Shown: positions 32,805 to 45,206, counted from the stretch's first letter. The stretch: DNA of 64,000 bases from Notamacropus eugenii (GCF_028372415.1 NC_092879.1:64929651-64993650), one strand, 5' to 3'. Program-made: numbers and translations. The notes: a model not told the origin generated them from the sequence alone.

Positions 32805-33650
32805 GTGGGTGTGCTTTCTCCCATCATACCTGTTCTCAGCCTCTTTATTTCAAACGAGCATGGAAGCCTTTGGCTTCCTCCCCCTTTCCCAATGACTCTG
32901 CCCCATCCTTCCAGAGAAGAATCGTTCCTTCCATGGGTAAATGTTTTCCCTTGACGCATTGGTTCCAGTGGAAAACCATCAAATAGGTTGCTCTCTGCTT
33001 TCCCACCCCTCTCCCTCTCCTTTCCCAGTGATCATCAAGACCTACTTCTTACATTAATTGACATTCTGAGTGCCCAAACTCCTCAGGATGAGATTGTAGA
33101 GCACGGAAAACTTCTGAGATTTTCTTCACGCCTCCCCCATGGTTAGTATTTTAAGATTTACTGCCCAGACTCTGAAGTGTGCAAATGACTTAGCCTTTTC
33201 CCTGGAAAATAGAAATGAACTTCATTCATTCAGCTTGAGCTTGAGGCTCAGGTGGGGGATAAGGAACAGGATCAGTTGTCAATCTGTATGGGACTTGAGC
33301 AGGTCCACCCAGTCTAATTCCCTCATTTTACATAGGAGGTAGCCTTGGGGCCCAAAGAAGATAACTTACTCAGGAACCCACTGGAGACAGGCCCCAGGGA
33401 ACAGGCACAGGCAGGATGGGCCCTCTGGGTCTTCCAATTCCAAATTCAAGGAAGAAGTGAAACCAAGTTGGTGAGGAAATGGGAGCAGACAAGGGAGAAA
33501 GACATGTGACCAGGGAGGCATGGAACACCACTGACATGGTAATGCAAGCTTTGCCTAACCTCCCCCAGAGGGGACAGAAGTGCCTTGTGCAGAAGGAATC
33601 TAGCATCTTTCATACCCATCCCTGTCCTGCTCTTCTCTCTGTACACAGAT
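32690..33650 (+). other. 3' flank module of gene 3
   Basis: AATAAA, long (TG)n at 32753-32800, 'catggaagcctttggcttcc', and the reversed MIR-like piece at ~33320-33375. No gene seen. Confidence 0.7.
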
Positions 33651-34690
33651 TTTCTTGTTGAGCATTGGGAAACTTCTTTTCCCTGGAAAGCTGATTAAGG
33701 GGATCTGGTTCAAGATCCTCCTGACAGGAACGACTCGGGGAATACTGAAGGTCACCAGGATATCTTTCCACAATTTTGAAAGGATCTGTTCTGTGGTCCA
33801 TAGAAGGGCCCCCACAATGACTGCCTGCTCTGTCTAGAGGGTTTTGTCTCATTTTCATAATTTCTTGCTCTATGGCATTCCTAGCTGGGAATGGGCCCTT
33901 CCACCAATGCTCCCTCTAACTCAGGAGACTTTCCCAGTAACCACCATTGCCTTGGATCATTTTCTGCAGTATTGCCTCAAAGGAGCCCCTTGGAGGACGT
34001 CCTGCTTTGTCTGCTGGCGTCTTGGATAGTTCCTGGGTTCCACCACCTGATCACTCAGGCCCATCGTTTGCGTTCACTTCAGCAGTACACTTCCTCTGTG
34101 GTCCACCTACAGGCTGTGATGCAGCATCAGTGTCCCTCCATTGACAGTCTCTCTGGGCTCATTTTCTCTTCACCAATTTGTTGGGCTTGTTTCTGACCAT
34201 TCTTCTCCTTTTCACTGAGGAGGTCATTTCAGGGATTCTGGTCAAGTCTTTGGGTCCCCTGTGAACCAGGGCCTTTCCACTCTCCAGTTCATAGATCACT
34301 ATAGGGGGTGGCTGCCTGCAGTTGGGTTGGGTCCCCCTGCTGTGAATGCATAATTCCCTTTTAGCCCTTTGTGTTGCAGATTCCTCTTCTCTTTTGCCTG
34401 GTTCTGGGATTCAAGCCTTTCAGGCCCCTCTGCTCCTTTCTATGCCTCCAGTGGAACTGTTCAGGGCCTCCAGAAACAGGAGCAGGGCAGGAACCAGGGG
34501 AGTCTGGAACCCACTAAGGCCAATGGTGACTTTTCCATCTCCATCCTCCCAACAGTAGTGTCCCCATGACACAGAACTTCCTGGAGATAGCTGTAGCTAT
34601 CCACCTTGGGCCTCAGAGATTCCCCTAGAATCAGAATCCAGGCCATGCTCATGAACGTCACTGAGTACACCAGTGCCATCCACCCCTGTC
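33650..34690. repeat. 1.26 kb higher-order repeat array
   Basis: One period, including 'gtccccctgctgtgaatgca' (~34330), ending in a frame-broken version of the ~190 bp segment (34450-34650). Confidence 0.75.
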
Positions 34691-35270
34691 AGGACGTCAA
34701 AAAGCCTCTGAACTCTGGGTTTGAAGGCAGCACGAGTCAGAAGAAACCCAGTCTGTCATGCTTATGCCAGCCTCAGCTCACCTAATGAAGAAGGACCTGT
34801 TTTACCATCTTGGTAGTCTTCTATTCTCTGGTACACCCCTGTATAATCAGGTCATGCTGTAAAGTGATATCATGTGGCATGGCCCCAAGTTTTCATGCAG
34901 GTTGTTTATGGTGGGGGGGAAGACACAGGAGGAGTACTCAGAGTTTTCCTTAGATTATTTCTTGTGAAATTCTTTTGAGTTCTTATCACTAGCCTGCCTC
35001 TTTAGAAATGATTCCTAACGAAATTCTGCACTCTCATTTCCAAAGAAATCCTTAATGTGAATGATCAGGGTGACAAAGATCCAGTCTCCTAGGTTTGTAG
35101 CTACACTGGCTTGGGGATGGGTCTGAATTTGGTTTTCCAGTCTTTGCCTAAGGATTGACAGGTACATGTATGTCAATAACCTGTGATATGCTCTGTGTTC
35201 ACAGTCTTTGTAGAGGGACTGAGATTTTCACTCAGAAAGTCTGGAAGGAGTAGTAAAGAACCTAGATGGG
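34690..35270. repeat. internally deleted fragment of the polyQ unit
   Basis: Same deletion join as at 28700-29290: the left part of the unit, then 'tctttgtagagggactgaga' at ~35204. No CAG tract. Confidence 0.65.
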
Positions 35271-35735
35271 GATGAGACTTTGGGGAAGATTCCTCTCCTC
35301 TCTGCCTGGACCTACATTTCAGCCCCTATTGGTGACTCTGTCCTTTCTATGTACTCTGTGCAATTGTGCTCGACATACACACTGTCTGTGGATAGATTTC
35401 TGTTTTGTTTGCCAGAGCACACCTACAGATTCCCTACTGTGAATGATTGAATCCTGGCTGGATTGGGGCTGTCCATTCCCTTCCTTGACCAGGGACACAC
35501 TTTTTGGCTGCTTGAGCCTCGTACTGGCTGTGCTTTTCCTCCATTGCACTTTCTAAGTTTTGCACACTGTTGGTGGATGGTTGTAAGGGAATGTGGCCAA
35601 GAGTGTATTGTGTGTCCCCCTGCTGTGAAGGACGTTGTCACGTATGAAATTTTGTGGGAGATTCTCTTTCTCTATCCTGGTGTCTCCATTTCAGGAGCTT
35701 CTGGTCCTCTTCTTGCTTTCCCTCAAGCATTATGT
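35270..35735. repeat. 1.26 kb higher-order repeat, partial
   Basis: Contains 'tccccctgctgtgaaggacg' (~35615) and the 'tttcaggagcttctggtcct' block, directly followed by the minisatellite. Confidence 0.7.
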
Positions 35736-36545
35736 ATCTTTCTGTGTGTCCCCATCTGTTCCACGAGTCCCCTTCTTTCTGGGTGTCCCCATCAATCCAT
35801 CTGTGTATCTCCTATCTCTCTGTGTGTCCCCATCTGCTTATCCGTGCATCCTCATCTGTTGAGTCCCCATCTGTCCGTGTCTCCTCTCTGTCCCAGTGTT
35901 CCCCTCTGTGTGTCCCCAACGTCTTGATTTTGTATCCCCATCTGCCTGTCTGTGTGTCCCTCAAGTGTCTGTCTGCTTGTTTCCATCTGTCTCTGTGTCC
36001 TCATTTGTCTCTCCGTGTGTCCCATCTAGCTCTGTGTCCCTATCTGTCCATGTCTCTCATATCTCTTCTTGTGTTCCCATTTGTCTGTGTGTCCCCATCT
36101 GTTTTTCCAAGTGTCTCCATCAGTCTGTGAATGTGTCCCCATCTGTTTGTCACTGTTTCTCCAACTTTGTTCCCCAATCAGTCTGTCCTCATCTGTCTGT
36201 GTGTCCCCATCTGCCCATCCTTGTGTCCCCATCTGTCTCTGTGTCCCCATGTGTCTGTCCGTGTTTCCTTTTCTCTTGGTGTATCCCCCACCTGTCTGTC
36301 CATGTTTCCCCACCAATCTTTGCATCCTCCTCTGTCTGTCCATGCATGCCCATCTCTCTGTCCTTGTGCCCCATCTGTCTGTTCACGTTTCCCCATCTCT
36401 CCCTGTGTCCCCATATGTCTTTGTGTCTCCTATCTGTGCTGTGTTCCACTCTGTCTGTCCCTGTGTTTCCATCGGTCCGTGTGTCCCCTCTCTGTTTGTG
36501 TATGTGTCCCCGTCTGTCTGTTTGTGTGTCCCCATCTGTCCCTTC
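35735..36545. repeat. large minisatellite (~800 bp) of 'gtgtccccatctgtc' units
   Basis: Expanded version of the array at 20455-20745. It begins inside one repeat subunit and ends at 'cccttcctagaagctcttgg', replacing the sequence between. ORFs of 158-217 codons arise from the lack of stops in the unit and are not genes. Confidence 0.9.
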
Positions 36546-37035
36546 CTAGAAGCTCTTGGTAGAGCTCTAGCTATGGTTGCTTGCACCTTGGATGGTTTCT
36601 GTATTTTCCCTCTCAGGGCACTGAGGCCCTTTGCTTGTGATCCTTTCAGCATGACCCTTAGTGTGTGTTCCCTCTCGAGGCAGGGGCACAGCACCAGTGC
36701 CCTGGGCTGACCCAGCTGAGCCTTTCTGGCCAAGTTGCTACCACTTGCATTGACCACTTACCTTTCCCAATCTTTCCCCACCTTCCAGCCCCCAAACAAA
36801 AATCTGACTCAGTTAGACACTCTCTCTCCAATAATCAGTTCCTCCTGCTCATGGCTCTCTGAGTCCTTTCCCTGGAACTCAGCTTAGATCCCAGACAAAG
36901 ACGCTTTGCAGATTGTGAACCATCTTTCGGGTTTTTCTCAATGGGATCTGGTAGGTCCAAACCAAATAGAAGTTTGAAAGTTATTGGATAAACCTCCTAC
37001 AGAAAAGTTTCTTTTATTCAACATCATTATATATC
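36545..37035. other. remnant of 1.26 kb repeat joined to a shortened 5' module
   Basis: Up to ~36700 this is repeat subunit 4 ('gggcactgaggccctttgct'). From ~36705 it is the cassette 5' module ('agcctttctggccaagttgc', 'gggatctggtaggtccaaac'). No gene seen. Confidence 0.55.
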
Positions 37036-37039
37036 ATCA

Positions 37040-37235
37040 TAGGCAGTATCCTGTAGTGGGCCAAGTTCGGGACTTGGAAGTCAGAGGACCTGGGTTTGAA
37101 TTGAGCCTCCCTTAGTAGCTGTATCTCACTGGGCAAGTCATGTAACCTCTGTGCCTCTGTTTCCTCCTTAGTTGAATTTCATGGACTGTGATGTCCCATC
37201 CTGACTTCACACCTGTGATCCTATGACTGTGACGT
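37040..37235 (+). mobile_element. CORE-SINE (MIR/THER1/MON1-like)
   Basis: 'gacctgggtttgaattgagc', 'tctcactgggcaagtcatgt' and 'cctgtgatcctatgac' mark the SINE before gene 4. Confidence 0.7.
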
Positions 37236-37279
37236 TGTTTCCATAGGAAATGTCCGGGTTTCCCTCCCCAATAAAGCAC

Positions 37280-38017
37280 ACCTTTGAATTGTGTTTTCTT
37301 TTTGTCTCTCTTTTCTTTCAGCAATTAGGATTAAAAAATTCCCCTGAAATTTAAAATCCACTTATAAAGACTGCAGAGATGAATCGAGTGATGGATGGTA
37401 ACCCTGGGCCTGGCTAAAAGTTTGCCCAGCACCTGCGCTCTCCCGGGGTCCTTTGTGGTTCCCAGCAACCTCTTTGCTCTTCCAAAGGATCCCCTCGCCT
37501 CCATTTCTTTGGCACGTTCTCAGCGTCCCAGAGGGGTGTGATGTGTTAGTTACCAGGCCTGAGCCCTGTGGCTCTCCCTGGGAATGATCCCCTTCCTTCC
37601 CTCCCCCACCCTGTGTTCCCCTCTGCCTCTCCATTGGCCCTTCTCTGTGGCCCCAGTCTGGCCCAGGTCTTTGGCTACCCAGTGCTGAATGCTGTCCAGA
37701 CTCCCTCCTTGTTGGTTTGGCCACCTCCTTGCCTGGATAGATTGCTTGCGAGATGTCCTTCTTGCTCTGCAAGGACCCAGAAGTCCCTATATCCCCAGCC
37801 CCACTTCCACTATGGCTCTGACTCCAGGGACCTCTGTCGGGATGCTTATGCAATCAATGGGTTGTTCCATTTGAACCCCTCCCCCCCCCCACAATGCTCA
37901 TCTCCTCACTCTGTTGGGTTCTGTTGCTGGGGTGAGCTGTGGCTTTCCCTCTCTCTCTCTCCAGGCAGTTCCCTGTTGGCCCAGGTCCTCCTCCCCTGCA
38001 GCTGGCAGCCGCGGGAC
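37280..38017 (+). promoter_or_regulatory. putative promoter and leader of gamma-SNAP-like copy 4
   Basis: TATAAA at 37363-37368. The upstream TGAGTCA of other copies is changed (tgaattg, ~37286). A CT run ends in ccag at ~37964. Confidence 0.4.
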
Positions 38018-39076
38018 ATGGAAGAACAAGAAACCAGGGAGGCCTTGGGGCATATGGCCCAGGCCACCCGATACATGTGCTTTGGGCTGTGGAGAAGGAA
38101 GCCCAACTACGGGAAGGCTGCCAGCAAGTATAAGCAGGCCACCTTAGCCTTCCCCAGGGCCAAGAGGCTGGAGGAGGCTGCAGAAGCCTTCCTCAAGGAA
38201 GCTGAGTCCCATGAGAAAAACAGAGCGCCCCTCTGTGCGGCAATGGCCTATGAGCAAGCTGGCCTGTACCTGAGCACGTGCAACCACCTGCAGGAGATGG
38301 CCCAGGCTCTGAAACAGGCTGTCTCCTGGTACCTGCAGTGTGGAGAGGCAAACATCGCAGCCTGGATCTTGAGGAGCTTCAGTGAGCTACTGGAGAGCCA
38401 GATCCCTCACCAGGTGGTGTGCCTCTACCAGAGGGCATCCCAGGTATTTGAGGAGGAATCCTGCTTCCTGAAGGCCCTGGACTTCACTGGCTGAGCCTCC
38501 AAGGTGCTGGTGAGGCACAAGCGCTACGGGGACGCTGCTATCTCCCTCGGCCAGGAGAAGCGCTTGTATGTGAAGGCGGAGGGCTTCCCTGTGTGCCACT
38601 GGAGAGCCCTGGCGCAGTGCCTAGCCCACCTGTGTGACCTGGATTTCGCTGCTGCCTCCACCTGCCTGGAAGATAGCTGTATATATTTTCCCAATTTCAC
38701 AAGCACTGCTGAGTTCATGGCGATGGTAACTTTGCTGAATTGCTACGAAGACAAGGACCAAGAAGGAGTGAACTGGGTCTGCAGGTTTCTTGTCTTCAAA
38801 CACCTGGACAAGGAATACAGGAAGATGACCCCATTCCTGAAGGTACCTGGCGTCGAGAACCTGAAGACCAGTCTTTTGCCACCTTCATCCACATGCATGT
38901 CCCCTTCCAACATCGAAAAGCAAGCAGCCTCAGCAACAAAGAAGGAGGACGGGGGGAAGGAGAAGATGGTGGAGAACCCGGAGGAGGACATTAAGGAGGA
39001 GGAGGAGAAATTGGAAGAGAAGGAGAAGGAAGAGGAAGTTAGGATCTCTCTCTCCATGGAATGTACCATCTGCTAA
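38018..39076 (+). pseudogene. NAPG-like: gamma-SNAP-like long form with one nonsense codon, copy 4
   Basis: The frame runs 353 codons from MEEQETREALGH to CTIC and is interrupted only at codon 159, where the CGA of the FTGRASKVL block is TGA, a typical CpG transition. The part after it (38495-39076) is fully open and keeps CYEDKDQEGVNWVC, the charged tail and the terminal C-T-I-C. A few family positions are changed upstream (WKPDY is RKPNY). AATAAA is at 39125-39130. The copy is probably a young pseudogene; a truncated 158-aa product or an assembly error are alternatives. Its leader is closest to that of copy 2. Confidence 0.75.
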
Positions 39077-39079
39077 CCT

Positions 39080-39895
39080 CTGCTTCCCAGAACAATGATA
39101 TAATTAAAGCTAATTAGTTACAAAAATAAACGTTCTGTTATACCAGTCTTGTATCTGTGTGTGTGTGGGTGTGCTTTCTCCCATCATACCTTTTCTCACC
39201 CTTTTTTTTCAAACTTGAATGGAGGCCTTTGCATTCCTCCCCCTTCCCAATGACCCCTCTGGGCCATCCTCCCAGAGTAGATACACATTCCTTCCAAGGT
39301 GAAATATTTTCCCTTTACTGACTGGTAATTCCTGGCTCAGGGCATGGGTTCCAGGAGAAAATTATCAACGAGGTTACTCTCTGCTTTGCCAGACCACCCC
39401 CCCCAACCTTTCCCAATGATCATCAAGAACTACTTCTTATACTTATAGACTTTTTAACTGCCAAAACTCCTCAGGGTCAGATTATAGAACACCTAAAAAT
39501 TCTTAGATTTTGTTCATGCCTCCCCTGTGCTTACCATTCTAAGACCTAGTGCCCAGACCTTGAAGTCTGCAAATGAATTAGCCTTTTCCCTGGAAAACTG
39601 AAATGAACTTCTTTCAATCAGTTTGAGCTTGAGGCTAAGGTGTAGGATAAGGAACAGGATCAGTTGTCAACCTGGATGGGACTTGAATAGGTCCACCCAG
39701 TCTAATCCCCTCATTTTACATAAGAGGTAGTTCTGGGCCCCAAAGAAGTTAACTTGCTCAGAAACACACTGGGGACAGGTCACAGGGAACGGGGACAGGC
39801 CACAGGGAACGGGGACAGGCCACAGGGAACAGGGACAGGCATGATGGGTCCTCTGGGTCTTTCAATTCCAAATACAATCAAAAAGTGAAATCAAG
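39080..39895 (+). other. 3' flank module of copy 4, truncated
   Basis: AATAAA, a short (TG)n at 39156-39172 and the usual flank. It includes a local triplication of a ~22 bp unit ('acaggccacagggaacgggg', ~39770-39840) and joins at ~39895 to DNA equivalent to 19640, skipping the 1.9 kb segment. Confidence 0.65.
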
Positions 39896-40732
39896 TTGGA
39901 GAGGAGTAAGACTAGAGATGCCTTTCCAATCCCAAAGGCAGACCTATTCCTTTGTCTGCGGGAAAATCATCTGTGGCTTTAGTCAGGATGCAGAAGCTTC
40001 CTTCAGTCAGGTAAATCACTAAGCAGGAAGAAAAAGCTCACTTTCCATGAGACCTCTTCTGAATCTCCAGTTCCCTCAGCACTCAGTCCTAGATAGACAG
40101 GTGGAGTGCCCAATTTGGAGGAGGCAGAAGAGACTGCTGCAGAAACCCAGACTGCCTTTCCAATACATCTTGGCTGTCTTGGTCCAAAACATCATGGATT
40201 CACCTGGATTAAACCAGTGCAAGGAGCTTCTCAATTCAAATCATCTCCCATCCCTATCTTTACACCAACTGTACCCCACCAGGCCCCAAAGTGCTTTCCT
40301 GTTCCTCCTTTACTTCTCAGCATTCCTGGGTTCTCTCAGGAACAATTCAAGCATCTCATTCTGTAAGGGGCCCTGGCCAGTTTCCTGGCCACTAGAACCT
40401 CCCCTTCCAAAGCCACCTCCCAACTACCTTGTATGTCTCTTGCATGTACCTCTACGTGGACATATTGGCTTTAGGCAGCAGACACAGTAGATAGAGAGCC
40501 AGCCCTGGGATCAAGAAGATTTGAGTTCAGGTTCTGTCTCAGATAATTCATAGCTCTGTGACCCTAGTCAGATCATTTTTAAAAAACTTCCTCAAGTTCA
40601 CCATCTGCAAATTGGAGATAATGAATGCACCTCCCAGGGTTGTTGTGAGGACCAGCTGAGGTGGTAGAATAAGTGCCTGCTGTCTTCCCCTTATACAACA
40701 GGCAGCAAGGTGGCATGGGGGGAATGGAGACC
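39895..40732. other. block equivalent to 19640-20455, with MIR SINE
   Basis: Aligns with 19640-20455 and 62260-63080, including the MIR at ~40490-40700. It stops at 'ggaatggagacc' where its relatives enter the minisatellite, and is joined to the middle of a gamma-SNAP-like gene. Confidence 0.65.
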
Positions 40733-41255
40733 CTTGTATGTGGAGGTAGAGAGCATCTCCATGTGCCACCAGAGAGCCCTAGCACAATGTCTAGCCCATC
40801 TGTGTGACCTGGATTTCTCTGCTGCCTACAACTGCCTGGGAGACAGCTGTATCTACTTTCCCAGTTTCCAAAGCAGGAGCCAATATGTGGCGATGGTAAC
40901 TTTGCTGAATTTCTATGAAGTTCAGAACCAAGACGGAGTGGATGAGGTCTGCGGTTCTTCTGTCTTCAAACATCTTGACAAGGAGTATGAGAAGATGACC
41001 GTGATGCTGAAGGTACCTGACCTCAAGAACATGAGGACCAGGGTTTTGCCACCTCCATCTACATGCATGCCCATCTCTGACAGCCACAAGAAAACAGCCC
41101 CAATAACAAAGAAGGTGGAGGGCGAGGAGAAGAAGATGGAGAAGGTGGAGGAGGACACTAAGGAGGGGGAGCAGAAATTGCAGGAAAAGGAGGAGGAAGA
41201 GGAACGTGTTCTCTCTCTACATGGAATGTACCATCTGTTAACCTATCCTTCCTAG
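40732..41255 (+). pseudogene. NAPG-like: 5'-truncated gamma-SNAP-like fragment, copy 5
   Basis: Family sequence starts at LYVEVESISMCHQRALAQ, equivalent to residue ~183, so the N-terminal half, leader and promoter are absent. The open frame extends a few codons into the MIR-bearing block but has no ATG there. The body keeps NQDGVDEVC and the charged tail. Near the end a one-base shift moves the reading frame off the terminal C-T-I-C, giving ...YHLLTYPS instead. The tail is closest to copy 2. It is a recombination product, presumably inactive. Confidence 0.8.
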
Positions 41256-41345
41256 AACAATGATATAATTAAAGCTAATCAAATAAGAAAAAAGTTCTGT
41301 TATACCTGTCTTTGGGGGGTGTGTGTGTGTGGGGGGGGGGGGGAA
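41256..41345 (+). repeat. short 3' flank with (TG)n and poly-G
   Basis: 'aattaaagctaatcaaataa', 'agttctgttatacctgtc', (TG)n and then a G run at ~41319-41343. The flank is cut here and the 1.26 kb repeat begins. Confidence 0.7.
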
Positions 41346-42810
41346 TCTGGCCAAGTACTCGGGTGCTTCTTGAGTCACAGGTTGTCTCCTCTACAGTCTT
41401 TGTTCAAGGATCACTTTACTGGGTTGGTGTTGGAACCTCAGGTTGGGAACCCCTGCTGTGAAGCATGAATTTCCTCAGCCTTTTGTGTGGCAGATTCCTC
41501 TTCTCTTCCCCTAGGTCTGGATTTCATTCCATTCTGGCTGCTTTGATGCATTCCATGTCTACACTGGAACTGTCTGGAGCCAACACACAGTCTACAGAGA
41601 TTTGTGGTGCGCCTGCTGCAGCTCATCTTGACTCCCATCCCCACTGTGAGGGACTGGATTTCACAGAGCTTGTTTGGTGGTGGTGGGGAGACGCAGGTGT
41701 AGTACTCAGAGTTTTCCTTAGTTTATTTACTGTGAAATTCTTTCGAGTTCTTATCACTAGTCTTACCTCTTTAGAAATGATTCCTAATGAAATTCAGCAC
41801 TCTCAGTTGCACAGAAATGTTTAATTTTAATGATCAGGGTGACAAATATCCAGTCTCCTGGGCATGAGAAATTGTTACTGCACCAGCTTGGGGATGGATC
41901 TGACCTTGGCTGCCCAAACTTTGCCCAAGTGTTGATGGGTACATATATGTGAATAACCTGTGATGCGCTCCGTGTTCAGAAGTCTGAGTGTGAAACGTAA
42001 CTGGATATGTCCTCAGATGTTGCCTGAGACACAGAGAATCAAGGATGACAGAAATAGAAAGCAAGTGACAGTCAGGCTATGAAGAACTCTTACCCTGGGC
42101 AAGTTAACCTTTGTGCTGTATGGACTAACTCTAACTTTAGATTCATCGCCTTTTGTTCCAAGGTATACTTAGCAGGGAACTGGCCATTCCACAGATGCCC
42201 CCTCTAACCCAGGTGACTTTTCTGAGTAACCACCATGTGCCCAGATCAATTTCTCTGGGGTTCCCTCACCAGAGCCCCTTGGAGGACATCCTGTTGTGGC
42301 TGCTGGCACCTTGGATGTTTCCTGTGTCCCCCTTACTGGGCAATCAGGCTCACTACTTATGTATAGTTGAGCAGAACGCTTCCGTGGTGGTTCACCTATA
42401 GGCCCTGACATAGGATCAGTGGCCCTGCATCCAAAGACTCTCTGGACGTATTTTTTTAACCACTTTGTTCCTGGGTTGGGTTTGCTTTTGAACATTCTTC
42501 TCTGTTTAGCTGAGGAGGTTATTTGGGGGATTCTGACCTAGTAGTCACGTCCCTCTTAGACCAGGGGCTGTCTGTTGGCCAGTCATTGTGCATGGATCAC
42601 TACAGCAGGTTGCTGCTGGGCCCTAGGGTAGGACCCCCTGCTGTGAAACATTACTTCCCTCTTATCGTTTTGTGTTGAAGATTCCTCTTCTGTTTGCCTG
42701 GGTCTGGATTTCAGGTCATTCAGGCCCCTCTGCTGCTTTCCATGTATACACTTGATCTGGCTGACTGGCCATGTGTGGATAGATTTCTGGGGTGCCTCCC
42801 TAGAACCTGC
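41345..42810. repeat. 1.26 kb repeat pieces and a polyQ-unit fragment
   Basis: Repeat subunit at 41345-41655 ('acccctgctgtgaagcatg', ~41449), left end of the polyQ unit at ~41655-42125 ('gggcatgagaaattgttact'), then repeat again. High identity with the first duplicate is established by ~42810 (partner ~2730). Confidence 0.7.
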
Positions 42811-42874
42811 AGCACAGGATAGAAATGCTTAGCTTTGCTTTTGTGGCCTCTGTAGCCTGCCTTTATACTATCTT

Positions 42875-43846
42875 TCCAGCCTAAAGCCCCACTCTTCTCC
42901 TTCAGGGATTATGTGCTTCTGCCTTACTGCGCAGTTCTTTGTTCTTCCTGCCATCCTGTGCCTGCCCTTGGTTTTTGACCAATATTCCCTGAAAGCTTCC
43001 TTCTTCCTTCAAGCCTTGACTTGACCCAGCCAAGCCTTTCTGGCCCAGGCGCTACCATTTGTGTGATTCCTTTCCCAATCTTTTCCCCAACTTCCAGCCC
43101 AGACACAGAAATCTGTCTCAGGTAGACATCCCTCTCCCATAATCAGCTCCTCTTGCTCATGGCTCTCTGAGTCCTTTGCCTGGAATTCAGATTAAATCCC
43201 ATCCAAAGAAGCTTGGGAGATTCTGAACCATCTTTCAGGTTTTTCTCAATGGGATCTGGTAGGCCTTAGCAAAACAACAAAGTTTAAAAGTTGTTGGATA
43301 TACCTCCTACAGGAAAGTTTGCTTTATTAAAAATCATTATATATCATCACAGTGCAGTGGACAAAATTCTGGACTTGTGGAACCAGGGGACCTGGGTGTG
43401 AATTGGGCCTCCCTTAGTAGCTATGTCACCCTGGGCAAGTCATTTAACCTCTGTGCCTGCATTTTCTCCTGTGAGGAGTTTAATGGCCTGTGCTGTCCCT
43501 TCCCAGCTCCACACCTGTGATCCTAGGACTGTGATGCTATTTCCACAGGGCATTTGGGGGCTTCCCTCCCCCAAGAACACCCTTGAGTCATTTTTTTCCT
43601 CTCTCTTTTTTAAAACAATTAATGTTTAAAAATTTCCCTGCCATTTAAAAGCCATTTATGAAGGCTGGCAGAGCTGAGCCAGTGGTGATAGAGGGTAGTG
43701 CCTGGCCAGGCTAACAGCTTGGCCAGCAGACTCCCTCCCGCATGACCTTTTGTGGTCCCTGGTGACCTCTTTGCTGTTGCAAAGGACCGCGGTCCTGGTT
43801 CAATGGCATGCCCTCACCACCCCATAGGGGTGTGATGTGTTATTCA
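42875..43846 (+). promoter_or_regulatory. orphan SINE plus leader module (duplicate of 2795-3765)
   Basis: Offset 40081 and ~99% identical: CORE-SINE at ~43343-43541 and decayed TATA near 43656. It breaks at ~43846 exactly like its partner. Confidence 0.65.
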
Positions 43847-45185
43847 TACACTTACTGAACATTTGTGCCCCTCTGGTATACCATAGAGTATGCACATCTG
43901 AAGCTGTCCATTGCAAGAGAATCATCTAAGCGGGACCCTTGTAACAAAAAAGGACAGAGAACAATTAAATATGAAAGCAGATTCTTCTCTAGTTATGTAG
44001 AATCTTAAGGCAACTTGGATACACATCTCTCAGCAGAAGTGCTGTTTAGGGAACTTCATTTAAAGTATAGTAAAAATGCTGATCCTGATTAGCCCTTAAG
44101 TGTACATTTCATTGTACAGAAAGCTACATTGTAACACTCTCTCGACATTCACAGAGCAGCTGTCAATTACCTTGTAGTCTTTGTGCAGACTGAAGAAGTG
44201 GTGTATTATTTGCAGAAAGCGCTCTTGCCCAAGGCTTTTGAGCTTTACCATAGCGATTCTAACATGCCCAGTGATTGGTAATTAGAAATGTTACTTTCAC
44301 TGAAAGGGTCCTGAGATTTCAATTACTTTTAACCAACATGGGCACATTAAACTTTCTTTTGGGTTTATCAGCTGTTTCTCTTGTGCACAGGTAATAAGTG
44401 AATTAAAAATGATTTCTGAGCCACTAGTTTCCAAAGAGTTTTGGTAGTCCTATAAGAATAGGTGAGCATTCCGCTTTTCAGAAGCTCAGAGAGGAGACAT
44501 TTTGGAGGAAAACTGCCTCCAAATTGGACCAGGATTGTACCTGGTAACCAAACATCTGTATGAATTGAAATGGATATTGGGTAATGTAGAAATTTACAGA
44601 GAAAAGATAAAGAACTGTTCCAACTATGCAGTAAGCCCGTTGGGCTTCTCTTTCTACAGCCTTTCTTCTAGAGAAATCCTATGTGGCTAATTCTCAGACT
44701 GTTGGGTGGTACATTCCTCTAGGAGCAATTCAAAGATGACCTAGAACTTAGCCATGTATTTGATTGCCTGGTCCAGTATTCACTTAGGTCAGTTTGTTTC
44801 CCTTGTGTACAGTTTTAAAAAACTAAAAGGTGTTCAAGTAACATGAGTGCAGACCGATATTTCAAGGGAAATACTGAATTTCAGTTCTGTTACTTCTGTA
44901 ACTGCGTGCCTCAGACATGGTTGTGGAGGCCATATTGCCCCCCTAATCTGTTCAGACACTGTTCCTTGGCAAGAATAATGTGCAGTACACAGGCACAAGG
45001 AGTGTAAGTTGAGTTCCCATGATATTCACGTCTGCTCTTTCTGCCTTGTTCCTCAATCTGGTTAAGTGCCAATTTCGGTACTAGTCAATGGGAAAGGTGG
45101 TGTTCAGTTGTGGGAAAGCGTCATAGCCAATTGGATAATTTATTATCGAGAAAATTACAATAAATCTCTAGCTTTTATACTTAAA
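43846..45185. other. 1.34 kb unclassified segment (duplicate of 3765-5104)
   Basis: About four differences in the 900 bp I compared. Nothing coding recognised. Confidence 0.5.
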
Positions 45186-45206
45186 AAAACAAATCATTCT
45201 ATATCA

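Noticed and set aside
32753-32986. Frames starting MCVCVCVC at (TG)n runs
   Set aside because: Products of translating a dinucleotide microsatellite; same at 16808 and 59390.
35896-36710. Open frames of 213-217 codons rich in Cys, Ser, Pro and Val
   Set aside because: They come from the minisatellite, where all three + frames lack stops. No ATG context, no conservation, and the array length varies between copies.
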